NCBI RefSeq assembly: GCF_010894455.1
Contig: NZ_JAAIXY010000003.1
Coordinates: 1-64,000, forward strand
From: Myxococcus eversor
GTDB taxonomy: Bacteria; Myxococcota; Myxococcia; Myxococcales; Myxococcaceae
Reading direction: 5' to 3'
DNA: 64,000 nt
A program made the position numbers and the translations under genes. Numbering within the stretch: the stretch's first letter is position 1; every line of letters starts with the position of its first letter. Below, in pieces: positions 33,961 to 43,619 of this stretch. The notes under the pieces were generated by a model, which worked only from the letters and a program-made list of their open reading frames with translations, did no database searches and was not told the origin of the DNA.

Positions 33961-36288
33961 TTACGGTGTGTAAAGCACCGCGGTGTTGACGATGATGGTC
34001 GAGTCGTTCACCACACCTCCCGCGACGAGCACCTTGCCGGAGGGAAGCACGATGGATCGGAATCCGGCCCGAGGGCTCGGCAGGCTCACTGAGTAGGCGG
34101 TGACTCCCGTCGTGGGGTCGAACACCTCCGTGGTGAGCCCCACGCCTTCCGTGCCTCCCGTCAACATCAGCCGACCGGAGGGCAACATGACCACGTACCC
34201 CGAGGTCCGATTGTGAATCCACGTCCCCACACTCCGCTGGACGTTGAGCGCTGGGTCGTACTCCCACAACGAGGTGCTGACGTGCATCAGGACCTTCCCC
34301 GAGGGCAACAGGAACGCCTGCGTCCAGCCCCCCGTGAGCCCCGTCGCGGCGGCCCAGGAGTTCGTGGCCACGTCATAGAGTTCGGCGGTGGAGTTGCCTC
34401 CAGCCACCAACACCTTGCCCGAGGGCAACAGGAGCGCGAAGTGGTTCGCCCGACCGGTCACACTCGCGCTCGCGACAGGAACCCAGGAGTTCGTCTCGGG
34501 GTCATAGAGTTCCGGGATTCTGCCCCCTCCCGTGGAGTCAGCAGCGCCACCGACGACGAGCACCTTGCCCGAGGGCAGCAGCGTCGCGGTGTGCGAACTC
34601 CGCTCGAAGGTCATCGGGGCCGCGACCGTCCAGACATTCGACTGGGGGTCATAGATGTCCGCATCACGCGTTCCGCCCGAGCTGCTCGTGTTGTGGAACC
34701 CCCCCACCACCAGGACCTTGCCTGACGGAAGCACCGTCATCGTGGGGTTGAAGCGCCCCCTGCTCATGCTGCCCGCGGCACTCCACGCGCCTGTGTCTGG
34801 GGAGTAGAGCTCCGCCGAGGCAAAGGGGGTACCCGGGGCATTGAACCCCCCCGCCACCAGCACCTTGCCCGAAGCAAGCAGGACGGCGCCATATCGGACT
34901 CGCGCCGTGAGCATGCTGCCCGTGGCATCCCACCGCGCCACCGTGCCGCTGCCACAGTCAGGCCCGTTGACCACGCTCACGCTGAACGTGTGCGCCACGG
35001 AGAAGCCTCGCGCGTTGGTCACCGTCGCCGTGACAGTCGGCGCGCTGCCCTGGGCCACGCAGGCCGGCGCCGTCCAACGGACCTCGCTGGACGTGAAGCT
35101 GTTCGTCGCAGTGCCCACCGTGCCGACACTGGACGCCCAGCCGAACGTGAGCGCCGCACCATCCCCGTCCTCGGCCAGTACGCGCAGCGTGACAGCCTCA
35201 CCACCCGCCACCGTGCTCGCGGACTGGTTCGCCAGGACGATGCGAGGAGGCACACTCGGGCCCGTGCCCGGTCCCACACAGACGCGCAGCGTGCCCTGCC
35301 CTCGCCCACCCTTCGCATCCGACACCGTCACGTTGAGCGCGCAGTTGCCACACGGGTCTCCCGACGGCACGGCGCTCGGCGTGAACGACGCGGACAACGA
35401 CGTCGCCTGCGTCCAAGCCCCAGCGCACACGGTGGACCACTGGTAGGTCAACACATCCCCATCCGCGTCCACCGCATCCACCGTAACGGTGGTGCTCTGT
35501 CCCACCGGCACCGGCGAACGAGTCACCGTGATTCCCCGCACCGTCGGCGCCATGTTGAACGCCACGCTGACAGTCGCCCCGCCCGAGTTCGGTCCGCCAT
35601 CCGTCGACATCGTGCGGACATCAATGCGAAGACTCGTCGCCGCGCCGCGCGAGTCCGTGACAGTCAGCGTCAGCGCGAACTCCCCGGAGACCTGCGGCGC
35701 CGTCCACGTCGTGGTCGACGTGCCCGTGGTGGTGAACGTCCCACCCGTGGCGCTCCACGCATAGGAGAACGTGTCAGTCACATCCTTGTCGTGCGCCGTG
35801 GCCCGCAGCACGATGCTGCCACCCGGCAACACCACACTCGACGAAGCCACCAGCGAGTCGATGCAAGGCACCGTGTTGTCGAACGGCGTCCCCGTGGAGA
35901 GGGATTGCAGCGTGATGGCCACCACCGCCGTCTCACCCGCCACAACCGTGACGCCCTCCGCCACGCCGCGATAACGCAGCGCGCCCTGTGAATCGAACGC
36001 CTCCGCGGTGAACGTCCGCGCGGTGCCAGCGGGAATCTGGTGGAACGTCCCCCGCCACGCCCCAGCGTCCTGGACCAGCGCCACCGTGGACGCAGGGACA
36101 CCCGTGGCCGTCAGCGTGACGGTGACGCGCGTGACGTCCTCTCCCGCGAGCGCCTCCGAAACCGCCCCCACGAACTCCACCGCGCCCAGCGACTGCGCCT
36201 CTCCCGACGCGCCACAGCCCAGGGAGGCCCCCAGCATTCCAATGATGAGACAGACCCAGCCCCAGCGCGTCTTGCCTTGCATTTGCAT
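33961..36288 (-). CDS. Kelch-repeat lipoprotein with Ig/PKD-like domains
   Basis: The 775-residue product starts at an ATG preceded by AAGGAAG and has a lipobox L-G-C-G within the first 28 residues. Several Ig/PKD-like beta domains follow (residues ~40-420), with repeating patterns such as VDAVDADGDVLTYQWS. The C-terminal ~330 residues form about six kelch blades, each with LPSGKVLVVGG and a YDPxTxxW-type strand. Such proteins are surface-exposed binding or adhesion modules common in myxobacteria. No catalytic motif is seen. The unit is monocistronic: divergent from the LLM oxidoreductase and followed by repeat copy B. Confidence 0.85.
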   Translation of the reverse strand: MQMQGKTRWGWVCLIIGMLGASLGCGASGEAQSLGAVEFVGAVSEALAGEDVTRVTVTLTATGVPASTVALVQDAGAWRGTFHQIPAGTARTFTAEAFDSQGALRYRGVAEGVTVVAGETAVVAITLQSLSTGTPFDNTVPCIDSLVASSSVVLPGGSIVLRATAHDKDVTDTFSYAWSATGGTFTTTGTSTTTWTAPQVSGEFALTLTVTDSRGAATSLRIDVRTMSTDGGPNSGGATVSVAFNMAPTVRGITVTRSPVPVGQSTTVTVDAVDADGDVLTYQWSTVCAGAWTQATSLSASFTPSAVPSGDPCGNCALNVTVSDAKGGRGQGTLRVCVGPGTGPSVPPRIVLANQSASTVAGGEAVTLRVLAEDGDGAALTFGWASSVGTVGTATNSFTSSEVRWTAPACVAQGSAPTVTATVTNARGFSVAHTFSVSVVNGPDCGSGTVARWDATGSMLTARVRYGAVLLASGKVLVAGGFNAPGTPFASAELYSPDTGAWSAAGSMSRGRFNPTMTVLPSGKVLVVGGFHNTSSSGGTRDADIYDPQSNVWTVAAPMTFERSSHTATLLPSGKVLVVGGAADSTGGGRIPELYDPETNSWVPVASASVTGRANHFALLLPSGKVLVAGGNSTAELYDVATNSWAAATGLTGGWTQAFLLPSGKVLMHVSTSLWEYDPALNVQRSVGTWIHNRTSGYVVMLPSGRLMLTGGTEGVGLTTEVFDPTTGVTAYSVSLPSPRAGFRSIVLPSGKVLVAGGVVNDSTIIVNTAVLYTP

Positions 36289-36381
36289 TCGAGCTTCCTT
36301 TTCCCAGCGTGAGCAGGAATCGGCCGGGCTCCCCGACGAGTTGGGGCGCGAGGTGAGGAAAGGGAGACAGGCCGTTGGTGA

Positions 36382-36414
36382 GCCCGCACCACCCCGAGGG
36401 AGGCAGGTGCGGGC
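36382..36414. promoter_or_regulatory. Leader hairpin upstream of kelch lipoprotein gene
   Basis: GCCCGCACC at 36382-36390 and GGTGCGGGC at 36406-36414 form a perfect 9-bp stem with a 15-nt loop, about 95 bp upstream of the kelch gene start, in the region it shares with the divergent oxidoreductase gene. Its role is unknown. Confidence 0.35.
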
Positions 36415-36581
36415 CGGCGGAGTAGAGCATTCCCTCGGCACTGCGGGCGAACTCATGCAACACAAACAATGGATGTCAGCCCCGACCCTCGCATGGCAAG
36501 GATTGACCCATGGGACAAGACAGCCCCGGTCCTGGTGCTACAGTCGCAGCGACCCAAGGTCTACAGGGGGAAGGACCCGAC

Positions 36582-37775
36582 ATGCGACTCGATATTTTCT
36601 CGGAGATGCAGCACCCGAAGGAACACTGGACCCAGCCGGACCATGAGCACCGGCTCATCCGTGAAACGCTGGAGCAGGCGCGGCTGGCGGATGAGATGGG
36701 CTACGGCGTCTGGTGGCAGGTGGAGCACCACACCGCGGTGGAGTTCAGCTACAGCTCCGCGCCGGAAATCATGCTCACCGCCATCGCGATGGGCACGAAG
36801 AACATCCACGTGGGCCACTCGGCCGCGCTCGCGCTCCCGCGCTTCAACCACCCCATCCGCATCGCCGAGCGCTCCGCGTTCATCGACCATCTGAGCGGCG
36901 GCCGGTTCCAGCTCGGCATGGCCCGCAGCACCATCCCCGAGTGGCGCGTCTTCAACATCGACGCGGACTCCACCCGCTCGCAGATGCAGCAGTCCTTCGA
37001 GATGGTTCCGAAGATGTGGACACAGGAGAAGTTCTCCTGGGACACGCCGGACTTCCGCATCAAGGACATCAACGTCATCCCCAAGCCCTACCGCAAGCCT
37101 CACCCTCCCCTGTGGCAGGCGTGCTCCAGCCCCGCGTCCTTCGAGCAGGCCGGACGCAACGGCGTGGGCGCGCTCGGCGTGACGCTGTGGGCATCTCCCG
37201 AGCAGGTCGGCGAGATGATCCACATCTACCGAGAGGCGCTGAAGACGCGCTGTGAGCCCGTGGGCGAGTTCGTGAACGACCAGGTGGCCTTCTTCACCTT
37301 CGTGCACTGCGCGGACTCGGAGCGCGAGGCCATGGAGAACGGCGCCGCCCAGGCCGCGGCCTGGTACACCAACGGCTCCTTCACCTTCTTCGAGGCCAAG
37401 GAGCTCTTCGTCAGGACGGCCGCGGAGCTGGAGGCGCTCGCCAAGGACCCCGCGGGCGGTGGCCTGACCGGCCAGTACCTGCGCGGCAAGGACCCGAACG
37501 CGCCCGTGTCCCAGGCCCAGCGCATCCTCGGCCGCATCATGTCCGGCGAGGAGGTACCGCACGAGCAGGTCTGGGAAGTCTTGAGCGCGCAGGACTCGCT
37601 CATCGTCGGCACGAAGGACCAGGTGCGGCAGGGCCTCAAGCGCTACGAGTCGCTGGGCATCGACGCGCTGATGTCCTTCCACCAGGTGGGCGCCCTCTCG
37701 CACGAGGCCGTCCTCAAGAGCATCCGCCTCACCGGCGAGCTCATCCCCGAGTTCAAGACGCCCGCGCCTCCCTGA
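36582..37775 (+). CDS. LLM-class flavin-dependent oxidoreductase
   Basis: The 397-residue protein has the luciferase-like monooxygenase barrel: an N-terminal FSEMQ strand, ADEMGYGVWWQVEHH, IHVGHSAALALPRFNHPIRIAE, and DHLSGGRFQLGMARS. These are standard F420/FMN-dependent family features. The reaction partner cannot be read from the sequence. The start ATG at 36582 follows GGGGGAAGGAC; a longer in-frame reading begins 72 bp upstream but lacks a ribosome binding site. It stands alone, 98 bp ahead of the beta-helix protein gene. Confidence 0.9.
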   Translation: MRLDIFSEMQHPKEHWTQPDHEHRLIRETLEQARLADEMGYGVWWQVEHHTAVEFSYSSAPEIMLTAIAMGTKNIHVGHSAALALPRFNHPIRIAERSAFIDHLSGGRFQLGMARSTIPEWRVFNIDADSTRSQMQQSFEMVPKMWTQEKFSWDTPDFRIKDINVIPKPYRKPHPPLWQACSSPASFEQAGRNGVGALGVTLWASPEQVGEMIHIYREALKTRCEPVGEFVNDQVAFFTFVHCADSEREAMENGAAQAAAWYTNGSFTFFEAKELFVRTAAELEALAKDPAGGGLTGQYLRGKDPNAPVSQAQRILGRIMSGEEVPHEQVWEVLSAQDSLIVGTKDQVRQGLKRYESLGIDALMSFHQVGALSHEAVLKSIRLTGELIPEFKTPAPP

Positions 37776-37873
37776 ACCTCGGAGGACGATGAAGGGCCCC
37801 TCCCCCCGCTTCCCAGGCGCGCCATCGTGCGCACCTTGGGGAGCGGGGTTCGTCTCGCGGGGAGGGGATGGGG

Positions 37874-39259
37874 ATGAGGGTCAGCCAGCTGACACTGGGA
37901 TGGGGACTTGCCTGTGCGCTGTGGGCGTCGGGCCCCGCATGGGCGTCTGGCCCGCTCGTGCCCGCCCGGACACAGGGCAACCAGGCGAGTACCCCTGCCT
38001 CACGGCAGCACACCCCGAGCCGCCCCAGGCACTTCACGCGCGAGTGGTACGTGAGTCCGTCGGGCTCGGACTCCGCGCCGGGGACGAAGGCGGCGCCGCT
38101 GCGCACCATCGGCCGCGCGGTGCGGAGCGCGGGCCCCGGCGAGGTCATCCGTGTCCAGGCCGGCGAGTACGCGGAAGGCGTGCTCATCGACGGCGCCGCC
38201 GTGAAGGAAGGCCGGGCGAACGCGCCCATCACCCTGCTGGGCGAGGGCAAGCCTCGCATCGTCCCGGCCGCGCGCGGCGGCACGCTGGTGCAGGTGCGCA
38301 AGCCCCACTGGATTGTGGAGGGCTTCGAAATCGACGTGCGCGGTCAGCCCCGCTTCGCCGTCATCTTCGAGGGCAACACCACCGGCGCGCGGCTCACCGG
38401 CTGCGACATCCACCACGGCACGCTGGGCGGCGGCGTCAGCACCCACGGCGGCGCCCGGGACGTCCTCATCGACAACAACCACATCCACGACTTCCGCAGG
38501 CGCCCCAAGGGCGACTCGCACGGCGTCGTCATCCAGGCCACGTCGCGAAACATCACCGTGCGCGGCAATGACATCCACGGCAACTCCGGCGACTCCGTGC
38601 AGTGCCTGCTGCCCGAGCACAAGGGCCAGGCCGTCGCGCGCGACGTGCTCATCGAAGGCAACCAACTCCACGACAACGACGAGAACGCCGTGGACATCAA
38701 GACGTGTCAGGGCGTCGTCATCCGTGACAACACGATGTACGGCTTCCGCAAGTCGCCCACCTCCGCGGGCGAGGCCGTCGTCATCCACTTCTCCGCGCGC
38801 GACGTGCGCGTGGAGGACAACCGCATCTCCGACGCGGGGCGAGGCATCTCCGTGGGCGGCTCGCGCGAGGGCAACCAGCCCAGCCCCGTGAATGTGGTGG
38901 TGCGCGGCAATGACATCCGGAACATCACCCAGAGCGGCGGGAGCGACGGCGCGGGCATCCGCGTGGAGAACTCGCGCGGCGTGGAGGTGGTGGACAACAC
39001 CATCGCCAACGCGGAGGGCTACGGGATGATGCTCGGCCTGGGCTCCAACGGCGCGCCCAGCGAGGACCTCACGGTGCGTGGCAACGTCATCCAGGGCCGC
39101 AACCTGGTGCGTCTGGGCAAGCACCGGCCCGGCCTGAAGATGGACCGGAACCGGTACGCCACCGAGGGGACCTTCAAGGTCGACCCCGAGGAGACGCAGG
39201 ACCTGGGACGCTGGCGCGCGGTCTCCGGCGTGGACCTGAAGTCCACCCCGCTCCAGTGA
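37874..39259 (+). CDS. Secreted right-handed parallel beta-helix protein
   Basis: The 461-residue protein has a signal peptide (cleavage near AWASG, about residue 26). It then has a polar linker and the YVSPSGSDSAPGTKAAPLRTIGRAV opening typical of DUF1565/pectate-lyase-like helices. Many short repeated rungs follow, such as VRGNDIHGN and VEDNRISDAG, giving a right-handed beta-helix (residues ~55-430). Proteins of this class bind or cleave polysaccharides. No catalytic set can be assigned by eye. The ATG at 37874 is preferred because GGAGG lies eight bases upstream; another ATG six bases earlier touches that site. Confidence 0.87.
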   Translation: MRVSQLTLGWGLACALWASGPAWASGPLVPARTQGNQASTPASRQHTPSRPRHFTREWYVSPSGSDSAPGTKAAPLRTIGRAVRSAGPGEVIRVQAGEYAEGVLIDGAAVKEGRANAPITLLGEGKPRIVPAARGGTLVQVRKPHWIVEGFEIDVRGQPRFAVIFEGNTTGARLTGCDIHHGTLGGGVSTHGGARDVLIDNNHIHDFRRRPKGDSHGVVIQATSRNITVRGNDIHGNSGDSVQCLLPEHKGQAVARDVLIEGNQLHDNDENAVDIKTCQGVVIRDNTMYGFRKSPTSAGEAVVIHFSARDVRVEDNRISDAGRGISVGGSREGNQPSPVNVVVRGNDIRNITQSGGSDGAGIRVENSRGVEVVDNTIANAEGYGMMLGLGSNGAPSEDLTVRGNVIQGRNLVRLGKHRPGLKMDRNRYATEGTFKVDPEETQDLGRWRAVSGVDLKSTPLQ

Positions 39260-39263
39260 GCCC

Positions 39264-39298
39264 CGGGCACCCCTCCGCTCGAGAAAGCGGAAGGGGCC
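39264..39298. terminator. Bidirectional hairpin between convergent genes
   Basis: CCCCTCCGCT at 39270-39279 pairs with AGCGGAAGGGG at 39286-39296 with one bulged base, extended by GGGC/GCCC flanks. It lies in the 55-bp gap between the beta-helix gene and the lipoprotein gene. Confidence 0.6.
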
Positions 39299-39314
39299 CG
39301 CTCCACACCACGGC

Positions 39315-40067
39315 TCAGGGCGTCTCGTCGGACGGCACGTCACCCGTGAGCACGCAGATGAGCGCGTCCGGGTCGCACTTCACGGGGAACAGCGGGTTGA
39401 TGCCGGAGCCGCGCAGGCGGCCCACGGAGTAGTCCGCGTACGGGTCGCACTTCGCCTCGTCCGGCTTGCCCCCGGTCGCACAACCCACCACCGGCCAGAT
39501 GCCCTTGGCCTGGTACGTCGCCGTGCACCCGTTCTCCGTGTAGCTCAGGTCCGCCTTGAACTGCGTGCCCGGAATGCCAGGCGTGTTGTAGATGCGCAGG
39601 TTGGACCACTCGTAGCGGAAGCTCTGCGCGGGCAGCGTCTCCGTGGCGGGCACCTCCAGCCGCGTGGGGCTCAGCGTGGGCACGTCACAGAAGTGGTCCT
39701 CGCCAGGGCCCTCGCTGGAGAACGCGCCCACCGAGTAGGGCGTGTGCGAGGCGTCCAGGTCCGGCCGCTCGTCGAAGTCCTCCAGCAGCCTGCCCAGGCG
39801 CGCGCTGCGCACGGCGACGGTGTCCCGCGCGTTGGGGTCCTGGCTGTAGTACTTCTGCAGGCCCAGCGACTCTGGCTTGAGCTGTGCGCACTGCTGGTCC
39901 GGATTCTGTCCGGGCAACAGCGTGTACACGGCGGCGAACGAACCGATGGAGCCATCGCTCACCGCGCGCGCCACGACACACTGAGGCTCCGGGTCCTCCA
40001 CGCCACAGCCCGCGAGCAGAACCAGCGCGGCGACGCCTGGCCCCCATCCCATCCAACGAGTCTTCAT
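39315..40067 (-). CDS. Hypothetical lipoprotein next to a TonB-dependent receptor
   Basis: The 250-residue product starts at the ATG at 40067, nine bases after AAAGGA; an ATG 18 bp upstream lacks such a site. It has a lipoprotein signal with lipobox L-A-G-C. The mature part is beta-rich with about eight cysteines (for example PQCVVARAV, ENGCTATYQ, CVLTG), probably disulfide-bonded. No family is recognised. It lies 27 bp downstream of the TonB-dependent receptor gene on the same strand. It is thus likely a surface-exposed partner of that receptor, as SusD-like or other substrate-binding lipoproteins are, though it does not look like SusD. Confidence 0.78.
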   Translation of the reverse strand: MKTRWMGWGPGVAALVLLAGCGVEDPEPQCVVARAVSDGSIGSFAAVYTLLPGQNPDQQCAQLKPESLGLQKYYSQDPNARDTVAVRSARLGRLLEDFDERPDLDASHTPYSVGAFSSEGPGEDHFCDVPTLSPTRLEVPATETLPAQSFRYEWSNLRIYNTPGIPGTQFKADLSYTENGCTATYQAKGIWPVVGCATGGKPDEAKCDPYADYSVGRLRGSGINPLFPVKCDPDALICVLTGDVPSDETP

Positions 40068-40094
40068 GGGTGATTGTCCTTTCATGGTGGGGGC

Positions 40095-43000
40095 CTAGAA
40101 GCTGAGCTTCGCGCCCAGACGGATGGAGCGCGGCGCCTGGTAGGCGGTGGGGCGCTTGAAGTTGGGGTTGATGTCGGAGGTGGTGATGGGCAGGTTCGTC
40201 GCCGTGGAGATGACCTTGCAGCCCGGGTTGTTGGCCGTGAGGCACGCCGTCAAATCCGCCGGCTTTCCCCCCTGCTCAATCGCATAGACGCGGGTGAAGG
40301 TCAGCGTCTGGTCCACCGCGGTGTACTGCTGGAAGTTGAAGAGGTTGAACGCATCCAGCGACATGCTCAGCGTGTAGTCCTGGGACAGCTTCTGGTTGAC
40401 GCCCACGTGGGTGTCGATGTTGTGGACCCAGGGCAGCCGGCCGGCGCTGCCGCGCGGAAGGATGAACGTCTCCGAGCCGCTGCGCCGGGGGTGCGCGCCC
40501 AGGTAGTTGAGCGGCGTGCCGGAGCGGCTGCGGTAGCCACCGCCGATGTTGACGCTCGTCCCCTTCGTCAACTGGAACTCGCGCGCGCCGAACACCTTGA
40601 TGGAGTGCGTGCGATCTCCAGGCAGCGGGCCGTCGCGGTTGGTGGTGAGCGACAGCAGGTCGAAGTCGCGCGTGAGGTTGGGCGACAGCTGGCCGGTGTC
40701 CGCGCGGAACAGGCCGGAGTAGTTGCCGCGCAGTTGGGACCACGTGTAGCTGGCCTGGGCCAGCCAGCCGTTGGAGAACCCCTTCTGGTAGTACAGGTTC
40801 ACCGCGTCGTACTTGCGCACCGCCTCCGGGAAGTCGGCCGAGTACCCCTTGCCGGGGTTGCCCAGGAAGAAGGTGTTGCCGTCGTCGCGGCTCATGTCCT
40901 CGATGACGTCGTTGAGCTGACGGCGGGTGTACTGCAGGCCGAAGCGGCCGAGCAGCACCTCGTACTCGCCGCCCACCATGATTTCGTCCGCGGACTGGGC
41001 GCGGATGTTCGGGTCCACCGGCACGCGGTCTCCACCCTGCGCGTCCCAGGCCTGGTTGGGGCTCTCGCGGTTGCCGATGAGCTGGCGGTTGCGGCTGGCC
41101 ACGCAGTCCGTCACCAGCGAGTTGCGGTCATTGGGGTTGCACGGCGGCGAGTCGTACGTGGCCGACAGCAACTGCTGCTGCGGGAAGGACAGGTCCGCCA
41201 TGTCCAGCGGCACGTTCTCGAAGAAGCGCGCGAAGTTGACGAACAGCTTGGAGCGGCCCTGCTGGGTGAAGTCGTAGACGGCGCCCACGCGCGGCGACCA
41301 CTGGTTGGGCAGGTGCAGGCCCACCTTGTCGTCCAGGCCCCACAGCGTCTGCACGTCGTAGCGCAGGCCCGCGTTGACCGTGACGGTGTCCATGATGGAC
41401 CAGCTGTCCTGCACGAAGCCGCCCACCGTCATCGACGTGGACGTGCCTTCCTTGCTGGCCAGGAACACCGGCGAGTCCGGTCCCTCCAGGTAGCCGTACT
41501 GGTTGAGGGTGTAGAAGCAGTCGCCGCCGGTGCACTCCTGCCAGGGCGTGCCGCCGGTGCGCGCGCGGTTGTTGTAGAAGCTCATCCGCTCCGCGTCGAA
41601 GCCCGCCTTGACGATGTGGTGGCCCAACGCCTGGAACAGGTACGTGCCCATCACCTTGCCCTGGACCCGGTCCAGCTCCTGCTCGCTGATGGTGCCGGGG
41701 CCGCCGGTGGAGTAGGCGGTGACGGGACAGTTGCGGCGCTGCTCGGCGTCGGTGGCGCCACAGACGGACGGGTCCACCAGGGACTCGAACTCGGTGATGG
41801 TGTGGGGGCCGGGGTTGCGGGTGCGACGCCAGGCGATGTTGGGCCGGGAGGCCAGGCCCGTGTCCGACACCAGCCCGGAGCCATCCGACGGCAGCGTGCT
41901 GTCCGACTGGTGGTGCCAGCCGAGCGTCGCGTCCACGAGGAACTTCTTGTCGAAGAACGACGAGGACTGCTTGGCGACGATGTCCATGACACCGTTGGAG
42001 CGGCGGGTGGCGATGGAGTCGTAGGAGCCCTGCACGAAGCCGGTGCAGGACAGGCCCACGCAGACCTCCGGGTCACCGTCGTCGCTGAAGGCATACTTGC
42101 CGTCGCCGCCGGAGGAGCGCGGCGTGCCGAAGACGGAGACCGACAGGTTGTGGTCCGGGTTGAAGAGGTACGTCAGCTTGCTCATGTACTGGATGCTCCG
42201 CTCGTCGGCGAAGCGGGTCGTCTGCGAGCCTTCAATCGGCGTCACCTGTCCGAAGCCCGTCTCCGGGTCCCTGCGGCGCTGGCCCACCGCGGCGCAGCCA
42301 GCCGCCGGGTCCACCTCCGTGCAGAAGTCCAGCGTGCTCAGCTGGCGGTCCACGCGGATGCGATTGAACGAGGGCGCCACGCCCACGTAGAACCAGAGCT
42401 TGTCCTTGAGGATGGGACCGCCCAGATCAAAGCCGAAGTCCCCCTGGTTCCACGGCTGTCCCTGCGCGGAGATGACGGTGCCTTCCTGACGGACCACCGT
42501 GCCGTTGCGCTGCAACGCACCGGGCGCCATGTTCGCGAACACCGAGCCGTGGAACTCGTTGGAGCCGGACTTGGTGACGACGTTGAGCACGCCACCCGTG
42601 GAGCGGCCGTACTCCGGCATGTAGCCACCGGTGATGACGTTGACCTCCTGGACGAACTCGACGGACAGGGGCGTGCCCAGCGTTCCCACGCTCGGGTCAT
42701 TCACGGACAGGCCATCCACCACGTACTGGCTCTCCGGCGAGCTGCTGCCACTGACGCTCACGCCGTAGCGGTCCTCCGTGGCGCCCGGGGCCAGTTCGGC
42801 CAGCGACTCGAAGGAGCGCGACGCGGAGCCCTTCGTGCCGGGGCGGATGACGGCCATGGTGCGCAGGAAGTCCGCGTCCACGTTCAGGCCCGTCGTGCTG
42901 GAGCCGACGTCCACCGTGGGCGCCGCGCTGACCGAAATCTCCTCGCCGAAGGACGAGGGCAGCAGCTGGATGTTGACCCGGATGGTGCGGTCCAACCGCA

Positions 43001-43292
43001 GGACGATGTCGCTGCGCACGAAGGGCTCGAAGCCCTCGCGCTCCACGCGCAGCGTGTACGTGCCCGGCGGAAGCTGGGCGAGCCGGTACAGGCCGCTCGT
43101 GTCCGAGACGACCACGCGCTCACCCTGCAGCTTCGGCGACGTCGCCGTCACGACAGCGTCCGCGAGCGTGCGCTTGTCATCCGCGCTGGTGATGGTGCCG
43201 GTGATGACCGAGACGCCCTGCGCGAATGCCCCCGCGCCAATGAGCAGGACCGCGAGACACAGCCCGCGAGCAAGACCTACACGTATGGACAA
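40095..43292 (-). CDS. TonB-dependent receptor with carboxypeptidase-regulatory-like N-terminus (Oar-like)
   Basis: The 1065-residue protein starts at a TTG seven bases after GGGAGGG, and a signal peptide ends near AFAQG. Residues ~27-110 form a carboxypeptidase-regulatory-like beta sandwich (GLYRLAQLPPGTYTLRVEREGFEP). The plug follows (VIRPGTKGSASRSFES through VDGLSVNDPS and FVQEVNVITGGYMPEYGRSTGGVLNV). The remainder is a 22-strand barrel ending in an aromatic residue (IRLGAKLSF). This is the layout of Oar-type receptors of myxobacteria. It imports, or is needed for release of, large substrates using TonB energy; a TonB-Exb set is at 24280-26247. The substrate is unknown. Confidence 0.9.
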   Translation of the reverse strand: MSIRVGLARGLCLAVLLIGAGAFAQGVSVITGTITSADDKRTLADAVVTATSPKLQGERVVVSDTSGLYRLAQLPPGTYTLRVEREGFEPFVRSDIVLRLDRTIRVNIQLLPSSFGEEISVSAAPTVDVGSSTTGLNVDADFLRTMAVIRPGTKGSASRSFESLAELAPGATEDRYGVSVSGSSSPESQYVVDGLSVNDPSVGTLGTPLSVEFVQEVNVITGGYMPEYGRSTGGVLNVVTKSGSNEFHGSVFANMAPGALQRNGTVVRQEGTVISAQGQPWNQGDFGFDLGGPILKDKLWFYVGVAPSFNRIRVDRQLSTLDFCTEVDPAAGCAAVGQRRRDPETGFGQVTPIEGSQTTRFADERSIQYMSKLTYLFNPDHNLSVSVFGTPRSSGGDGKYAFSDDGDPEVCVGLSCTGFVQGSYDSIATRRSNGVMDIVAKQSSSFFDKKFLVDATLGWHHQSDSTLPSDGSGLVSDTGLASRPNIAWRRTRNPGPHTITEFESLVDPSVCGATDAEQRRNCPVTAYSTGGPGTISEQELDRVQGKVMGTYLFQALGHHIVKAGFDAERMSFYNNRARTGGTPWQECTGGDCFYTLNQYGYLEGPDSPVFLASKEGTSTSMTVGGFVQDSWSIMDTVTVNAGLRYDVQTLWGLDDKVGLHLPNQWSPRVGAVYDFTQQGRSKLFVNFARFFENVPLDMADLSFPQQQLLSATYDSPPCNPNDRNSLVTDCVASRNRQLIGNRESPNQAWDAQGGDRVPVDPNIRAQSADEIMVGGEYEVLLGRFGLQYTRRQLNDVIEDMSRDDGNTFFLGNPGKGYSADFPEAVRKYDAVNLYYQKGFSNGWLAQASYTWSQLRGNYSGLFRADTGQLSPNLTRDFDLLSLTTNRDGPLPGDRTHSIKVFGAREFQLTKGTSVNIGGGYRSRSGTPLNYLGAHPRRSGSETFILPRGSAGRLPWVHNIDTHVGVNQKLSQDYTLSMSLDAFNLFNFQQYTAVDQTLTFTRVYAIEQGGKPADLTACLTANNPGCKVISTATNLPITTSDINPNFKRPTAYQAPRSIRLGAKLSF

Positions 43293-43619
43293 AGCTGACT
43301 CCCTCCCGTGATTCGGGGAGGCACTCTGTCTCAAGACGCGAGAAAGCAACAATCCCTAATTAAACAGTACAGGCGGACGGGTCGCGTCACTCGCGGGAGG
43401 GGGCGCAGGCGGGGGTGCCTTGGACCAAAGGCCCGCGTGGGACGGGCACGCCCGATGAAGCTCCGTCGTCCACGTCCCGGCAGCCCCCTGGTTGCATGAC
43501 CCCGGCAAGGCCCCTCACATCGCTGGCCACGCTCGACGGGGGCTTGCTGGACGGGATGCGGGCACACTTGCGTGAGGTCACCGAGCGGGAGCCAGGTGGG
43601 GCCACGTCGCGGGAGCGCG
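43293..43619. other. Divergent intergenic region, receptor and DUF547 genes
   Basis: This 327-bp gap holds the promoter regions of two divergent genes. The only AT-rich stretch, around 43355-43370 (CTAATTAAACAGTA), lies ~65-75 bp upstream of the receptor start and may hold its -10 region; no good -35 match accompanies it. The remainder is GC-rich. Open frames crossing it on both strands are low-complexity Arg/Pro shadows. No RNA gene or repeat was seen. Confidence 0.4.

Noticed and set aside
40074..43298. 1074-codon open frame on the plus strand
   Set aside because: It is exactly antisense to the TonB-dependent receptor and made of repeated Val/Ala/Arg/His residues. No ribosome binding site or domain supports it.
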